DNA of 64,000 bases from contig NC_133108.1 in assembly GCF_022965805.1 (NCBI RefSeq), positions 41,982,051 through 42,046,050 of the forward strand. The letters run 5' to 3'. A program made the translations under genes and the position numbers. Every line of letters begins with the position of its first letter. The stretch's first letter is position 1. The notes beneath the pieces were generated by a model. It made no database searches, was not told the origin of the DNA, and saw only the letters and a list, made by a program, of their open reading frames with translations. This DNA comes from Primulina eburnea (lineage: Eukaryota; Streptophyta; Magnoliopsida; Lamiales; Gesneriaceae). This document shows, piece after piece, positions 1 through 11,024 of the stretch.

Positions 1-810
1 ATATAGTTGTCCATATTAGGAGAACGGTCGACAAAAAAAATATTAAAATGTTAATACTAGTTATAATTTTTGATAAAATATCGAATGTTCATTTTTATAA
101 TTGATATCAAAGTTAATGTCACCACATGTTATATTTTCTTGAATTGCAAAGAATATAATTATCAGGAGCATGATTGTTGAAGTACAATAACTGTCTTTAC
201 TCGGGGAGCGGTTGACAAATGAAACTTGAGCTGATGTACACTATAAAAAAGTTGAAAGTACACACCATTATTATTAGCTATAGAATTTGGTTAGAGCCAA
301 TCATTTGATCATATATATGCTTGAATGTTATTACACCTATACACACACTAATATCTCGTGGCAATCCCAACTTAAAATTGAATAGAAAAATTATTTTGAA
401 TTATATTTAAAAATCTTATAAAGTGCAATTATGTTAAAATATTTTTATAAAACATTTTGAGCTTTGATTTTATGATATTTTTTTATTAAATAAAATAATC
501 ATTTTATTTCATCATTATAGACGAGGGAAAAATATAAATCCTATATTTTGTACATATCAATGAATATCATTTGTTTATTTTTTTATTCATAGTAGAAGTA
601 GAAATGTAATAGTTATAATAGATTTTTGTAGAAAATACATATGTAGATATGATAGGCTATGAATCTTAGCGGACTCTAGCAAATCGAGCAAATTATAAGC
701 CATTTATGATATCTTTTATTTTTATTTTTACCTTTTTTTTTACTTTGATTGACGGGATGATAAACATTAATACTTATTTATTAGACATACATGTGGTTAT
801 AATTGAATAT

Positions 811-945
811 GTTTCTTGTGAGACGGTATCACAGATCTTCATTTATGAGACGAGTTAATAATATTTATGAATAGAAAGTAATAATTTTGATATAAAAAAT
901 AATATTTTTAATTGAGTGACTTAAATAGAATTTTTTTTGTTAATA
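811..945. mobile_element. Old copy of the GAGACGG MITE family (in copy A)
   Basis: A degenerate member of the ~182-bp MITE family: a TTGTGAGACGGTATCAC end followed by the AT-rich core with AGTAATAATTTTGATAT-type sequence. The equivalent position in duplication copy B (4850-4990) has it too, so this insertion predates the segmental duplication. Confidence 0.5.
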
Positions 946-1493
946 TATACAATAATACAAATCAACATGTTGCAATTAATATATATACATTTGCATATAC
1001 GAAGCACAAGCTTATTCAATCCCGAAAATATTTCAATTTGACTTTCTAACCAAATGCTTAGACATGACGATGTACTAAACAATATTATAAAAATCATATA
1101 TATCTACATTTATATGGGGTTAAGTTGTATTTGGTGAATTTTTTTTATAATTTTAAAGATATTATTACCCATCAATCTTAATTTCACATTTATCTTTATT
1201 TGTTATTTTCTATCTTATCATTTCAAGTTTAAAAATGGATAACTTTAATTTTTAAATTAAAAAGAAAACTATTGTGTTCTATTTTTTGTAATGAAGTACA
1301 TGCATCGCGTATATCACTGTCCGTTATGTATTAATTAAATTAATTAATCTCTAGATAGAATAACTAATTTTTAGTACGTTAAGTAAAATATTTTTATAAT
1401 ACCAAATATATCATTTAACCACCAAACTTTATATTCCATATTTTATTTTATTTTTTTATAAAAAAATTCTTTCTGATTTTTTTTTTATGTATA

Positions 1494-1675
1494 GAGTGAG
1501 TCTCATGTGAGATCGTCTCACGGATCATAATCTGTGAGACGGATCAACAATACCCATATTCACGATAAAAAATAGTACTCTTAGCATAAAAAATAATACT
1601 CTTCTATGGGTGACCCAAATAAAAGATTCGTCTCACAAATAAAACCCATGAGACCGTCTCACATAAGTTTTTGCC
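1494..1675 (-). mobile_element. GAGACGG-family MITE with 9-bp TSD (copy A only)
   Basis: A 182-bp element with subterminal inverted GAGAC(C/G)GTCTCAC motifs. It is flanked by the perfect 9-bp direct repeat TTATGTATA at 1485-1493 and 1676-1684. Read on the minus strand it starts GGCAAAAACTTATG. The paralogous site in copy B (about 5553) is empty, which shows a real insertion after the duplication. A 9-bp target duplication fits a non-autonomous Mutator-like element. No coding capacity. Confidence 0.85.
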
Positions 1676-1707
1676 TTATGTATAATAGCGTGTGCCACGA
1701 TATCAAT

Positions 1708-1972
1708 ATATACTAGTTACACTACACACGCGTTGCGTGTGTGTACAATTTTTTTTATCATTATCGATGGAATAAAGTGAAAATTGACAAATTATGGAGG
1801 GACTAAATTGATATTTGAATGATTGAAATAAAAATAAAAGTGTGTGTTGAAATAAAAAAACAAAAAAACAAAAGTGTAATATTACTATAACTCTAAGGGT
1901 AAAACTGGAAAAAAAAGATGGTGTCCTCTTTGGCAGTTTTTATAAGGTGCTCAGCCTTAATAAATAGTATAG
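1708..1972. mobile_element. Short TE-like insertion with ACGCGTTGCGTGTG end (copy A only)
   Basis: A segment that begins near ACTAGTTACACTACACACGC and ends near AATAGTATAGATATA. It is absent from the paralogous place in copy B, where a short unrelated stretch links the same flanks. A related left end (ACTAGTGCACCAACGCAAG) occurs at 8571. The family is not identified and there is no ORF. Confidence 0.5.
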
Positions 1973-2430
1973 ATATAAATAACCTAACAAGAATTATACA
2001 TCAAATATACAACTCAAGAAATCCCTAAAAACGTGGAATACTGATCCATAAAAATAATTAATTACTCAGATTCCTCTTCTAAACCTTATCTTAATTACAA
2101 CCCATATTAATTAACGCATCTCTGTATCATGATGCTCATGCTAATATAATACTATTTTGTGATTGTTTTAATGGACATACATAGTAGTGATGATAGTATT
2201 TTTATTTTAATTTTGGAAACTCGCAAATGCTATCTTTGCTAGTTTGCTTTGTCTGCCTATTAATTTCGTTAATCGAATAAACTACAATGTACAAGTTCTG
2301 TGTACCAAGCTCCAAACTGAGATGACACAGACGAGAAGCGGTTGAACTTCCAACCTCCCAGCTCATCATATCCTACCTACCATTCAAACTACCTAGATTA
2401 ATTAAGACAATGACAAGTGCTTCTTCCTCC

Positions 2431-2440
2431 TATATATAAC
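2431..2440 (+). promoter_or_regulatory. TATA box of LTP-like gene A
   Basis: TATATATAAC lies 87 bases before the ATG at 2518. A transcription start about 30 bases downstream would fall after the in-frame ATG at 2452, which is why 2518 is preferred as the start. The matching TATA box is conserved in copy B. Confidence 0.6.
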
Positions 2441-2517
2441 TTGCGTGGCTTATGTCACTTCTCATATCTCACACAAACACTTCTCCTGCAAAAGATAAAT
2501 ATATATATCAAAGCGAA

Positions 2518-2877
2518 ATGGCGAATTATTTTGGAATAAGATCGCGTGTAAATATGGTAGTGGCACTAACGGTGGCTTTGGCTGCTATAGTAAGTTGCAA
2601 CCAGGTATCCGACCTTGTGACGGGGCTGGGAACAAATCCAGCTAATAATTGTGGGGTGGACGCAGCGAACGAGATTTCAAATGCCTGCTCAGGGGGGGAC
2701 GCAATAGCTTGCTGCGCTCAGATTGTAGACGTTGGGTCTGCCTGCATATGCGGTTCCGATTCCAATGTCCTGAACGAGTTGGGGAAGCCTAATCTCGTCC
2801 AAATTCGACAGCTAATTGGTGCAGGAGAAAACTGCGACCAGGACATACAACAGGATTTTGCTTGCCTATATAACTAA
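2518..2877 (+). CDS. Small secreted 8-cysteine protein (LTP/bifunctional-inhibitor-like), copy A
   Basis: A 119-residue single-exon protein. The N-terminus has a hydrophobic stretch (VVALTVALAAIV) that looks like a secretion signal. The mature part has eight cysteines in the order C-x11-C-x7-CC-x9-CxC-x27-C-x9-C. The CC and CxC signature is that of the plant lipid-transfer/trypsin-alpha-amylase-inhibitor fold, whose members bind lipids or inhibit hydrolases outside the cell. The C2-to-CC gap (7) and the CxC-to-C7 gap (27) do not match the nsLTP type I or II spacings I know, so this is a divergent member and its ligand is unknown. The ATG at 2518 is chosen; a second in-frame ATG at 2554 starts right at the signal peptide and is the only usable one in the paralogue at 6386. 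An extra cysteine lies in the signal region. Confidence 0.8.
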   Translation: MANYFGIRSRVNMVVALTVALAAIVSCNQVSDLVTGLGTNPANNCGVDAANEISNACSGGDAIACCAQIVDVGSACICGSDSNVLNELGKPNLVQIRQLIGAGENCDQDIQQDFACLYN

Positions 2878-3577
2878 TGATTTATTTATATTTTTTAAAG
2901 CGTGTGGTTTTTAAATTGTCGTTTTTCTATCTCCGGTGGATCTCATTTCTTTCCAAGTACACGTGATTCAAATAAAGTCAGGCACGCGGAGAATCAATAA
3001 ACGAGAAATATTGTAATTTCTTTGTTACAGTGGCTTGTGTCTCGTCTCGTAATTTACTTTTTCATATGTTGTACTGATGGTTTTAAATATATAATGTATT
3101 TTGAATTTTATATTTTCTATTTCGAAACTTGGGTTCAGAAACTCTTAACAGAAATCAATATATTAATTCCGCTGTAGCCAATCGTCAATGAGAAAAAAAA
3201 AAAAAAAAACCTTAACAGATATCGTTCCATATAAAGTATAAACTGTTTATCATAATATTTGATAGAGTTTTAATAATATATAAACAACATGCTCAATTTT
3301 ATTTATATTAACATAAAAGGTAGATCAAATATTTATTTAATAATTTAATGATAAAAAACATGAGATACATATAACTCTAGAATTGTCCCAAACTCAGAGC
3401 AATATTATAATAGCAATTTTATTCATAAAAAACTATATACCTGTTTGATCTTAGGTATGTCTGACAATTGTTCTACCGAGTGAATTTTTGCAATTAAACA
3501 AACCTTTTCTTGGTAAAAACTTTTCAAGTCCCATTTATTCTATTTATTTTTTTGTTTTGGGTTTTTATTATTTTTAT

Positions 3578-4117
3578 TTATATTAATTTCGATTTTTCCT
3601 TCTTTTGGACATCACCATGCATCAGAAATTGCATGATTTCAATAAGTTGAGCTCCTTGGGCATCCATGCGCTGATCAACATGTGCTCTTAGTCTAGTCAT
3701 TTGGCTCGAAAGCTCAATGCACATATTGAGATGCGAGGAATTATGCATTTCTTTTCGGAGGATAATGCTAGTATTCATGACAAGAAATTCCTTGGATATG
3801 TCAAATTTCATGGATTGAAAGGCTTCTTTAAGATCAAATTGCTTCCAGTTAATAGCAATAACTGATTGATCCATAGTCTTCATACGATCCAAAATTTCCT
3901 TCTAGTTGTCCTCTTCCACAAGTTCTTCTTTGGGTTCAAATAAATCCGATGAAGAAAGTATTCGAACCTTGAATGAAGCCAGTTGAGAGGATGATGCTTT
4001 TTCGGTTGACTTGTAAAGATGCGGTAGATCGATTTCAGAAGCTAAAGCATCAACTGTGATATCAAATGCTACAGACGAAACATGGATTGCTTCGATGGGT
4101 ACTTTTTGTGTTACCAA
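3578..4117 (-). pseudogene. Decayed ORF between the duplicated LTP genes
   Basis: Two minus-strand open stretches (4117-3905 and 3901-3578) are in the same frame and are split only by one TAG codon at 3902-3904. No ATG opens the upstream stretch. The predicted product is hydrophilic and helical (for example LKEAFQSMKFDISKEF, then SSQMTRLRAHVDQRMDAQG), with a coiled-coil look. It faintly resembles the many repeated coiled-coil ORFs that accompany retroelements in Lamiales genomes, but I cannot name it. It lies in the ~780-bp spacer between the copies, so it may be part of whatever inserted there. Confidence 0.4.
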
Positions 4118-4849
4118 TTGGTTGATGGTTCCTCAGCAATAAAAGAGACTAGAGGTAGAGAAGCAATAGTTATACCGTCATCCTTGAGAATAGAAGGTGA
4201 AGATACTAACGGTTCTTGGAGAATGCCTCATACGGGTGTATGACAATCTTCTGATTTCCAGGCTTCTTTCTATCTCGCTTTTCTAAATCACACCACAAAA
4301 CATTGAAATTATTGGAGTGCAATAATTATCTCTACTATGAGAACGGTTGACAAGTGAAGCTTGAGCTAATCTACGCTTTAAAAGATTGGAGTTACACACC
4401 GTTACTATTAGTTATAGATTTTGGTTAGGTGTCGATCGTTTGATCTTATATACTTAAATGTTATTACAGATATACACACACTAATATCTAGTGGCAAGCC
4501 CAAATTAAAATTAAAAAGAAAAATTAATTTTATTTATATTTAATTATCTTACAAAGTGCAATTATGTTAAAGTATTTTTAGGAAACATTTTGAGCTTTGA
4601 TTTTATCATATTTTATTTTTCTGAAATAAAATAATCAATTTATTTAATCATTATAGACGAGGGTAAAATATAAATCCTATATTTTACATATATGATCGAT
4701 TAACATAATTTGTTTACTTTTTCGTGCATAGATAGAAGTAGAAATGTAATAGACATAATAGATTTTATTTTTTAAAATATATATGTACATATAATATGTT
4801 CTGAATCTTAGCGGACTCTAGCAAATCGTGTAAATATACTTAGCTTTAT

Positions 4850-4990
4850 TGTGAGATGGTATCATATATATATATTCTCGTAAGATATGTCAAATTTGCT
4901 CATATTTACAATAAGAAGTGATAATTTTGAAATAAAAAATAATAATTTTTCATTAATGACCTAATTAAAATACTAGTTTCACAAAATTGA
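4850..4990. mobile_element. Old copy of the GAGACGG MITE family (in copy B)
   Basis: The paralogous counterpart of 811-945, strongly decayed. It is recognisable by TGTGAGATGGTATCA, the AAGTGATAATTTTGA core, and its collinear position. Confidence 0.4.
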
Positions 4991-5852
4991 CTAATTAGAG
5001 TTTCTCACAATATTTTTTGTGTTATTATTATATACAATAATACAAATCGACATGTTGCTATTAATATGTATATACCTTTGTATATACGAAGCACATGCTT
5101 ATTCAATCCGTAAAATATTTCAATTTGACTTTCTAACCTCATGCTTAGACATGATAATCAGATAATGTACTAATAGTATTATAAAAATCATATATATCTA
5201 CATCTATATTGTGTGAAGTTGTCTGTCATGAAACTTTTTTTTATAATTCTAAATATATATTTAACCATCAAGTCTAGATTTCTCATTTATTTTTACTTTT
5301 ATTTTCTTCAAAAATTAATATTTTTAATTTTTATTTTTTTAAAAAAAAAACCTACTTTCTTTTCATTTCCTTATAAAGTACATGTATTGAGTGTGTCAAT
5401 ATCCGCTATTTATTAATTAAATTAATCAATCTAAATAGATAATTAATTTTTGGTATGTTGGTAAAATATTTTTATAAAACCTAACATATCATTTAACCAC
5501 CAAACTTTATATTCCATATTTTAATCTTTTTAATAAAAAAATTCTTTCTGATTTTTTCTAAGTAATAGCGTGTGCCACGATATCAATTATATACAGGTCT
5601 GCCATCTAATTAACAGAATATAAAATAACCTAACAAGAATTATACATCAAATATACAACTCAAGAAATCCCTAAAAAGGAGGAATGCAGAATACTAATCT
5701 ATACAAATAATTAATTACTCAGATACCCCTTCTAAACCTTATCTTAACAACCCATTTTAACGCATCTCTGTATCACGATGCACATGCTAATATAATACTA
5801 TTTTTTGACTTTTTTTTAATGGACATGCTAGTAATGATAGTATTTTTTTAAA

Positions 5853-6034
5853 GGCAAAAATTTGTGTGAGACGGTCTCATGGATATTATTTGTGAGACGG
5901 ATCTTTTATTTGGGTAACCCATGAAAAAGTATCATTTTTTATACTAAAAGTATTACTTTTTATTGTGAATATGGGTAGGATTGACCCGTCTCACAGATTA
6001 TGATCCGTGAAACGGTCTCACATGAGACTCGCTC
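5853..6034 (+). mobile_element. GAGACGG-family MITE with 9-10-bp TSD (copy B only)
   Basis: A 182-bp element starting GGCAAAAATTTGTGTGAG and ending GAGACTCGCTC. It is flanked by TTTTTTTAAA at 5843-5852 and 6035-6044. It is the same length and family as 1494-1675 but in opposite orientation. Copy A has no insertion at the equivalent position (about 2200). It lies about 230 bp upstream of the TATA box of LTP-like gene B, so it may alter that promoter. Confidence 0.85.
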
Positions 6035-6241
6035 TTTTTTTAAAAAAGATTGAGAACTCGCAAATGCTACTTTTTTTTTTTGCGTCTATCTATAAATCAC
6101 ATTGATCGGGTAAACTACATTGTATAAATTCTGTGTAACAGACTCAAAGTTGGGATGACATAGACAGAAAGACAATCTCTTGATAGGAGCTCATCATATA
6201 CTACCATCCAAGTTACCTAGATTAATTAAGACAATGACAAA

Positions 6242-6273
6242 TTCTTCTTCTTCTTCTTCTTCCTATATATAAG
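6242..6273 (+). promoter_or_regulatory. CTT microsatellite and TATA box of LTP-like gene B
   Basis: A TTC run (about seven units) directly precedes TATATATAAG at 6264-6273. In copy A the same place has only a short TTCTTCCTCC. CT-rich microsatellites just beside a TATA box are common in plant core promoters, so the expansion is a promoter difference between the paralogues. Confidence 0.55.
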
Positions 6274-6350
6274 TACAGAAGCTTATGTTACTTCTCATAT
6301 CTCACACAAACACTTCTCCTGCAAAAGGTAAATATATATATCAAAGCGAA

Positions 6351-6383
6351 ATGGCGAATTATTTTGGAATAAGTCGCGTGTAA
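6351..6383 (+). other. Upstream ORF (10 codons) created by a 1-nt deletion
   Basis: This is the equivalent of the copy A start codon (ATG in the shared context AAGCGAAATGGCG). Copy A reads AATAAGATCGCG here; copy B reads AATAAGTCGCG, one A shorter. The frame therefore runs into TAA at 6381-6383, two bases before the ATG at 6386 that opens the secreted protein. Ribosomes would have to re-initiate or skip this ATG to make protein B. Confidence 0.75.
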
Positions 6384-6385
6384 AT

Positions 6386-6694
6386 ATGGTAGTGGCACTG
6401 ACGGTGGCTTTGGCTGCTATAGTGATCTGCAACCAGGTGTCCGCCTCTTTGGTGGAGCAGGTAAGTAATTGTGGGTTGGACGAGGCGATCAAGATTTTAA
6501 ATGCCTGCTCAGAGGGGGATGCAACAGCTTGTTGCGATCAGATTGTGGACGTTGGGTCTGCCTGCATATGCGATTCCGATGTCCTGAACTTGGTGGGGAA
6601 TCTTGATCTCACCCAAATTCGACAGCTAACAGGTGATGGACAAAACTGTGTCCAGGATAACATACAACAGGATTTCTCCTGCCTGCATGACTAA
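6386..6694 (+). CDS. Small secreted 8-cysteine protein (LTP/bifunctional-inhibitor-like), copy B
   Basis: A 102-residue single-exon paralogue of the protein at 2518. It begins directly at the signal peptide, with a plausible cleavage after CNQVSA. The cysteine pattern is C-x11-C-x7-CC-x9-CxC-x25-C-x10-C, so the eight-cysteine frame is kept while the two C-terminal spacings shifted. Copy B lacks the GTNPAN insertion found before the first core cysteine of copy A, and is more acidic. Its start codon lies just behind a 10-codon upstream ORF, so its translation may be lower than that of copy A. The likely role is extracellular lipid binding or inhibition, inferred from the fold only. Confidence 0.8.
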   Translation: MVVALTVALAAIVICNQVSASLVEQVSNCGLDEAIKILNACSEGDATACCDQIVDVGSACICDSDVLNLVGNLDLTQIRQLTGDGQNCVQDNIQQDFSCLHD

Positions 6695-8570
6695 TGATTT
6701 ATTTATGTTGTTTAAAGCTAAGCGTGTGGTTTTTAAAATTGGCATTTTGCTATCTCCGGTCCTTAAATCTCCCGTGGATCTCATTTTGTTCCAAGTACAC
6801 ATTATTCAAATAAAGTCAGGCATGCGGAGAATCAAGAAACGAGAAATATTGTAATTTCTTTGTTACAGTGGCCATGTGTCTGTGTAATAGTTTCGTCTCG
6901 TAACTTAATTACTTTTTCATATGTTGTACTGTTGGTTCCAAATATGTAATGTATTTTGAGTTTTACATTTACTATTTTGAATTTTTTAACAGATATTATT
7001 CAACTTAAATCGTTTGTCATAATATTTAATAGAGTTATAATAATATGTAAATAACACGTTCAGTTTTATTTTTATTAAAACAAAAAAATAGATAAAATAT
7101 TTATTTAATAATTTAATGATGATGAACATGAGATATAACGTAACTCATAGAATTGTCCCAAACTCAGAGTAATATTATAATTGCAATTTTATTCATAAAA
7201 AACTATATTCGTGTTTATCTTATGTACGTATGACAATTGCTCTACCGAGTGAATTTTTACAATTAAATTAGTCGAGCAAACCATTTCACGGTAAAAACTT
7301 CGGGTCCCAATAAATAAATCTGGGAAAAAGAATTAGGAATCTAGTTATTAATTATGTATAAGTATGTATAATGCAAGCACATATTTATGAAAATGTTTAT
7401 TAAATAGTATTGCAAGCTTTTTATTATTTTTATTTATATATGGGAAAAAGAATTAGAAATCTAGTTATTTGTAATTGCTAATCCGACTTCTTGATTATTT
7501 CATTTATTACAAAGATAAATACTATTTTGTTATACATTTATAAATATATACACACACAGACACACACATATATAAAACTTGTTAACTCGTTTATCTTTAT
7601 TTTAGATCATATATGTTGTATGTTGCATCTTTTGTTTAACATATATAAAGTGTATATATTTTCTGAATTTTTTCTTCAATTTCCAATTTCCTTAGAATGC
7701 AGACGATTTATATCGTTTGATTAGGGTTCTTATGTTTTTTTTTTTGTTTGAAATTCTTCTTTGCTTCAAGAATTTGATTTTACTCTTTTAAAATCTGTCG
7801 TGTAATGACGTTACTCTAATTCTTATTACAAAATTGACGAGCTTTATTTTTTGGACAAATTCATGTTACTGCATATTTTTGGGAAACTGTAGTTAGAAAC
7901 TAGGAGAGGTAGAACGATGATTCTGATGCTTGAAAGCCAAATATTTGATTCCTCAGTTTTAGTTATGTCAATTATTAATTAAGATAAGTATTCGACAATT
8001 TTAAGATTTATGAATAAATATTAATCAATGCATACGTCACATGAAGTTAAAATACGACAAGCTTGGAGGAGAATAGTTTGGACAAATCAACGAAAATTAG
8101 TCGATTGAATGTTGATGGAATATATCCACCTACCAATTAAACAAACACTTCCATGCCTTTTTTTCCCCATCCAACATACAAACGCATTTTTTTTTCCTAA
8201 ATTAAATATTATATATAGTTGTTAGTATATTGAGTCGATTAATTTAATGATTTATAGGTAAATTAGTTCTTTCAGTACGTAGGTAAATATTTCACATAAT
8301 AAAATTTTCTCATTAAAATATATCGTATACATTTTAAATATTAATTATAAAATATTTGTGATATAAATCAACCAATTATTAATTTTTTTATACTTTGAAA
8401 AAAATATAGTTGACATGATTATGGTTGCAAATTACTTTCCAAAATAAATAAACGTATTTAAAAATCAGTAGTTTTAACTTTTAAGTTGAGTGTGTGTTTG
8501 ACTACAGCAATTTGACATTCAAATAAGACGACGATAATAAATTGTAAAGACCTTTAAACTTTTTATCAAA

Positions 8571-8940
8571 ACTAGTGCACCAACGCAAGTTGCGTGTTTG
8601 TATGATATTTTTTATAATTCATTTGATTTATATTTAAATGGATATCAAAATGTAATTATAAGAAATAGTGAGAGGCTATTCTATAATTTTGATAGATAAA
8701 TTAAAAAATAAATAGAAAAAATAAATGAATAAAAAAACCCAAAGGAATTAAACCTACAACTTCATGCCTAAGAAACAAAGATTTTATCTGCTAGGCTACA
8801 AGTGACTTACATTAATTTTTTAACACTTTATTAATATATAATTAGTAAAACAGACAATGATACCAAAAGTTAGTTATTTTAAAGATATTAAACTTAATAA
8901 TATAGTATAAAAGTGTAGATAACACATTCTCTTCAAATTT
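8571..8940. mobile_element. TE-like segment related to 1708-1972
   Basis: Starts ACTAGTGCACCAACGCAAGTT and continues AT-rich. The left end matches the insertion at 1708 in outline (ACTAGT, then CACGC..TTGCGTG). The right end is not defined. Confidence 0.35.
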
Positions 8941-10236
8941 TGAATTCAATTTGAAATATGGAAATATACACATTAAAATATTTACCAGATCTCTCAATTA
9001 TTTTATACTCGCAACACTCGATACGAGTATATTAATTTATGCAGAATGGGTGAATGCACCAATATTTTGGAATGGGAAAAAGCAAGATTCAATGTCAATT
9101 AAAGAAATTAAAGAAATACAGATGATTTGATTAAGAATGGATGGTCAAACCATGATTGGCGTAGTAAACATGCTCAATGTGCATGAAATGGCCCTGTCGT
9201 TTTATTTCAACATACATTAATATAACAAGAATTTTTTATTTTCTTAATAAAATAAAATATTAAAGATTTTAATTTAAACAACATAAATTACTGTCTTTTT
9301 TAGCGTAATTATTTGTCTTCACAAATCTACGGAGTTCAATTAATTTTCCCCACCATAAAATCTGTGATGCGCATTTAACCTTAAATTTATATTGATTATA
9401 CAATGTTTTATATATCATTTTTTGGCTCAAAATAGTTATATAAAAGCATATTATATTTGAAATAGTTATTATTTTTAAAAGAATGAATATAGCAATCATG
9501 ACGTCATTATCATCGTCATATATGTTAAAGGACAGACATCCTCTGAAACCATGAAATTGACGATGAATGCTAGATCCGCATTAATTGGGCGGACACATAT
9601 CCCTATGGAAAATTGTAAGAATTATTAAAATCCAAATTACGATGAAGAGTTGACTTCCCCAGCTATGATGAATCTTTTTTCAGACAAGGGTCTTTTTTAT
9701 ATATATATTTATTACATCTTTTAAAAAAATAATAACAAAATTACTGGAAGTATGCATGCATCTTCGCACTCCATTTGTCGTTTGGAGAAACTTGAGCCTA
9801 GTGAAGTACTGAAAAAATATTCCATTTTCGAACTTCGTAGAAAACAAGCCAACAAAATAGTTAAACTTCCTTGTTAATTTTCTCGCAACAATTAGTATTT
9901 AATAATTAATATCGTATTTTGTGTTGCCCCCTTGAATCGAATTTTTTTCCCGGGATCAATTTTTTGTTGATGCGTCAATGGAAAAACGTGAGCTCGAGTC
10001 GTTATCGGAAATAAATGTTCAGATCAAATTAATGTGAAAGAAAATACACATAACTTGGATAAAGAACGTAGATTTATAATAAAATCCCTTGATGGTGATG
10101 GAATAGAAAAATTGGTGGCATTTCTATTTTTATTTACAATAAAAAAAAATGGATGGTCCCAAGACTTGGGTATATTATGTGACGAACACAAGTTTTACTT
10201 TGAAATTTCTTAGACACTTGTTAATGGGGTTTTCCT

Positions 10237-10242
<6 letters not shown>

Positions 10243-10268
<26 letters not shown>

Positions 10269-10320
10269 TGGAATAAGATATGCATCAAGTTTATATATTG
10301 GAATAAGATATGCATCAAGT
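10243..10320. repeat. AT dinucleotide run and 30-bp tandem repeat
   Basis: An AT run (10243-10268) is followed by two copies of TTGGAATAAGATATGCATCA at 10268 and 10298, with a 30-bp period. Confidence 0.8.
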
Positions 10321-11024
10321 TGCATTAGTCCACAGATTTTAATATATATTGAAAATCTGTGAAAACTGCACTATATATTATTAGTAAAAGTTTAAGAGGC
10401 GAGCTATTTGATCCTAGATTAAGTATTATTATTGAAGGGCTATAAACCATGCATGCATATTTACATTTTGTGTAGAAGGAGTTCATTTTTTTTTTTGGAA
10501 AATACGGAAAATTTTGAAATTTGATCTTATAATCTGGTTTAAAGATTTTGTTGTCCTATAATTATTCAAGATTTGGTGTTAACACGATAAATTCGATCAT
10601 TTTCACGTTTACTCCGATTTTTGCGAGTTTTTCGACGAAAACCTAACTCGTTAGTACTGTTAAGCTAATTGTTTAACTATTGCTCGAGACATATCACATA
10701 TGACCTTTCAAAGCGTAGAGAGAGAATATAGTTCTTTCATGTGTATTCTTCATTTATTATTGATACTGGAAAGGACCAGGGTGTTCTTTTTCTGTGTTCA
10801 TTTTCAAACTTAGTCAAAGAAATATTATTATTGCATCATGTCCTGTGGGAGGAAATAATTATATAGATCTTGAAACTTCATTCTCTTTTGATCTTTGAGA
10901 GAAGAGAAAAACTGTATGCATATGCGATATTTATAGTGTGAAATATCAATATGTGCATACCCTTAACTATTTCTAGTATCAAACTCTCTATTTCTTGAAG
11001 AGGATATATAAAAAAATTAATTTG

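Larger units (their letters stand above)
180..3533. repeat. Segmental tandem duplication, copy A
   Basis: Copy A aligns by eye with 4315-7308 almost end to end. Shared landmarks are the ACACACACTAATATCT block near 345, the GACTCTAGCAAATCG block near 673, the LTP-like gene, and the TCTACCGAGTGAATTTTT block near 3470. It carries two insertions that copy B lacks (1494-1675 and about 1708-1972) and lacks one that copy B has (5853-6034). The ends are approximate because they were judged by eye. Confidence 0.85.
4315..7308. repeat. Segmental tandem duplication, copy B
   Basis: This is the second copy of the ~3 kb unit, in the same orientation as copy A, with about 780 bp of unrelated DNA between them. 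It holds the second LTP-like gene. Small indels and substitutions are spread over the whole unit, so the duplication is not very recent, but the coding parts and proximal promoters remain close. Confidence 0.85.
7309..11024. other. Gene-poor AT-rich intergenic stretch
   Basis: I see no gene here. Contents: a 29-bp direct repeat GGGAAAAAGAATTAG(G/A)AATCTAG at 7321 and 7442; a TE-like segment at 8571-8940; an AT run followed by a 30-bp-period tandem repeat at 10243-10320; and a short hairpin with 10-bp arms (CACAGATTTT / AAAATCTGTG) near 10331-10361. The few ORFs are AT-rich and lack family features. Confidence 0.6.

Noticed and set aside
2452..2517. In-frame upstream ATG extending LTP-like protein A
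   Set aside because: It lies about 12-20 bases after the TATA box, so it is probably upstream of the transcript start.
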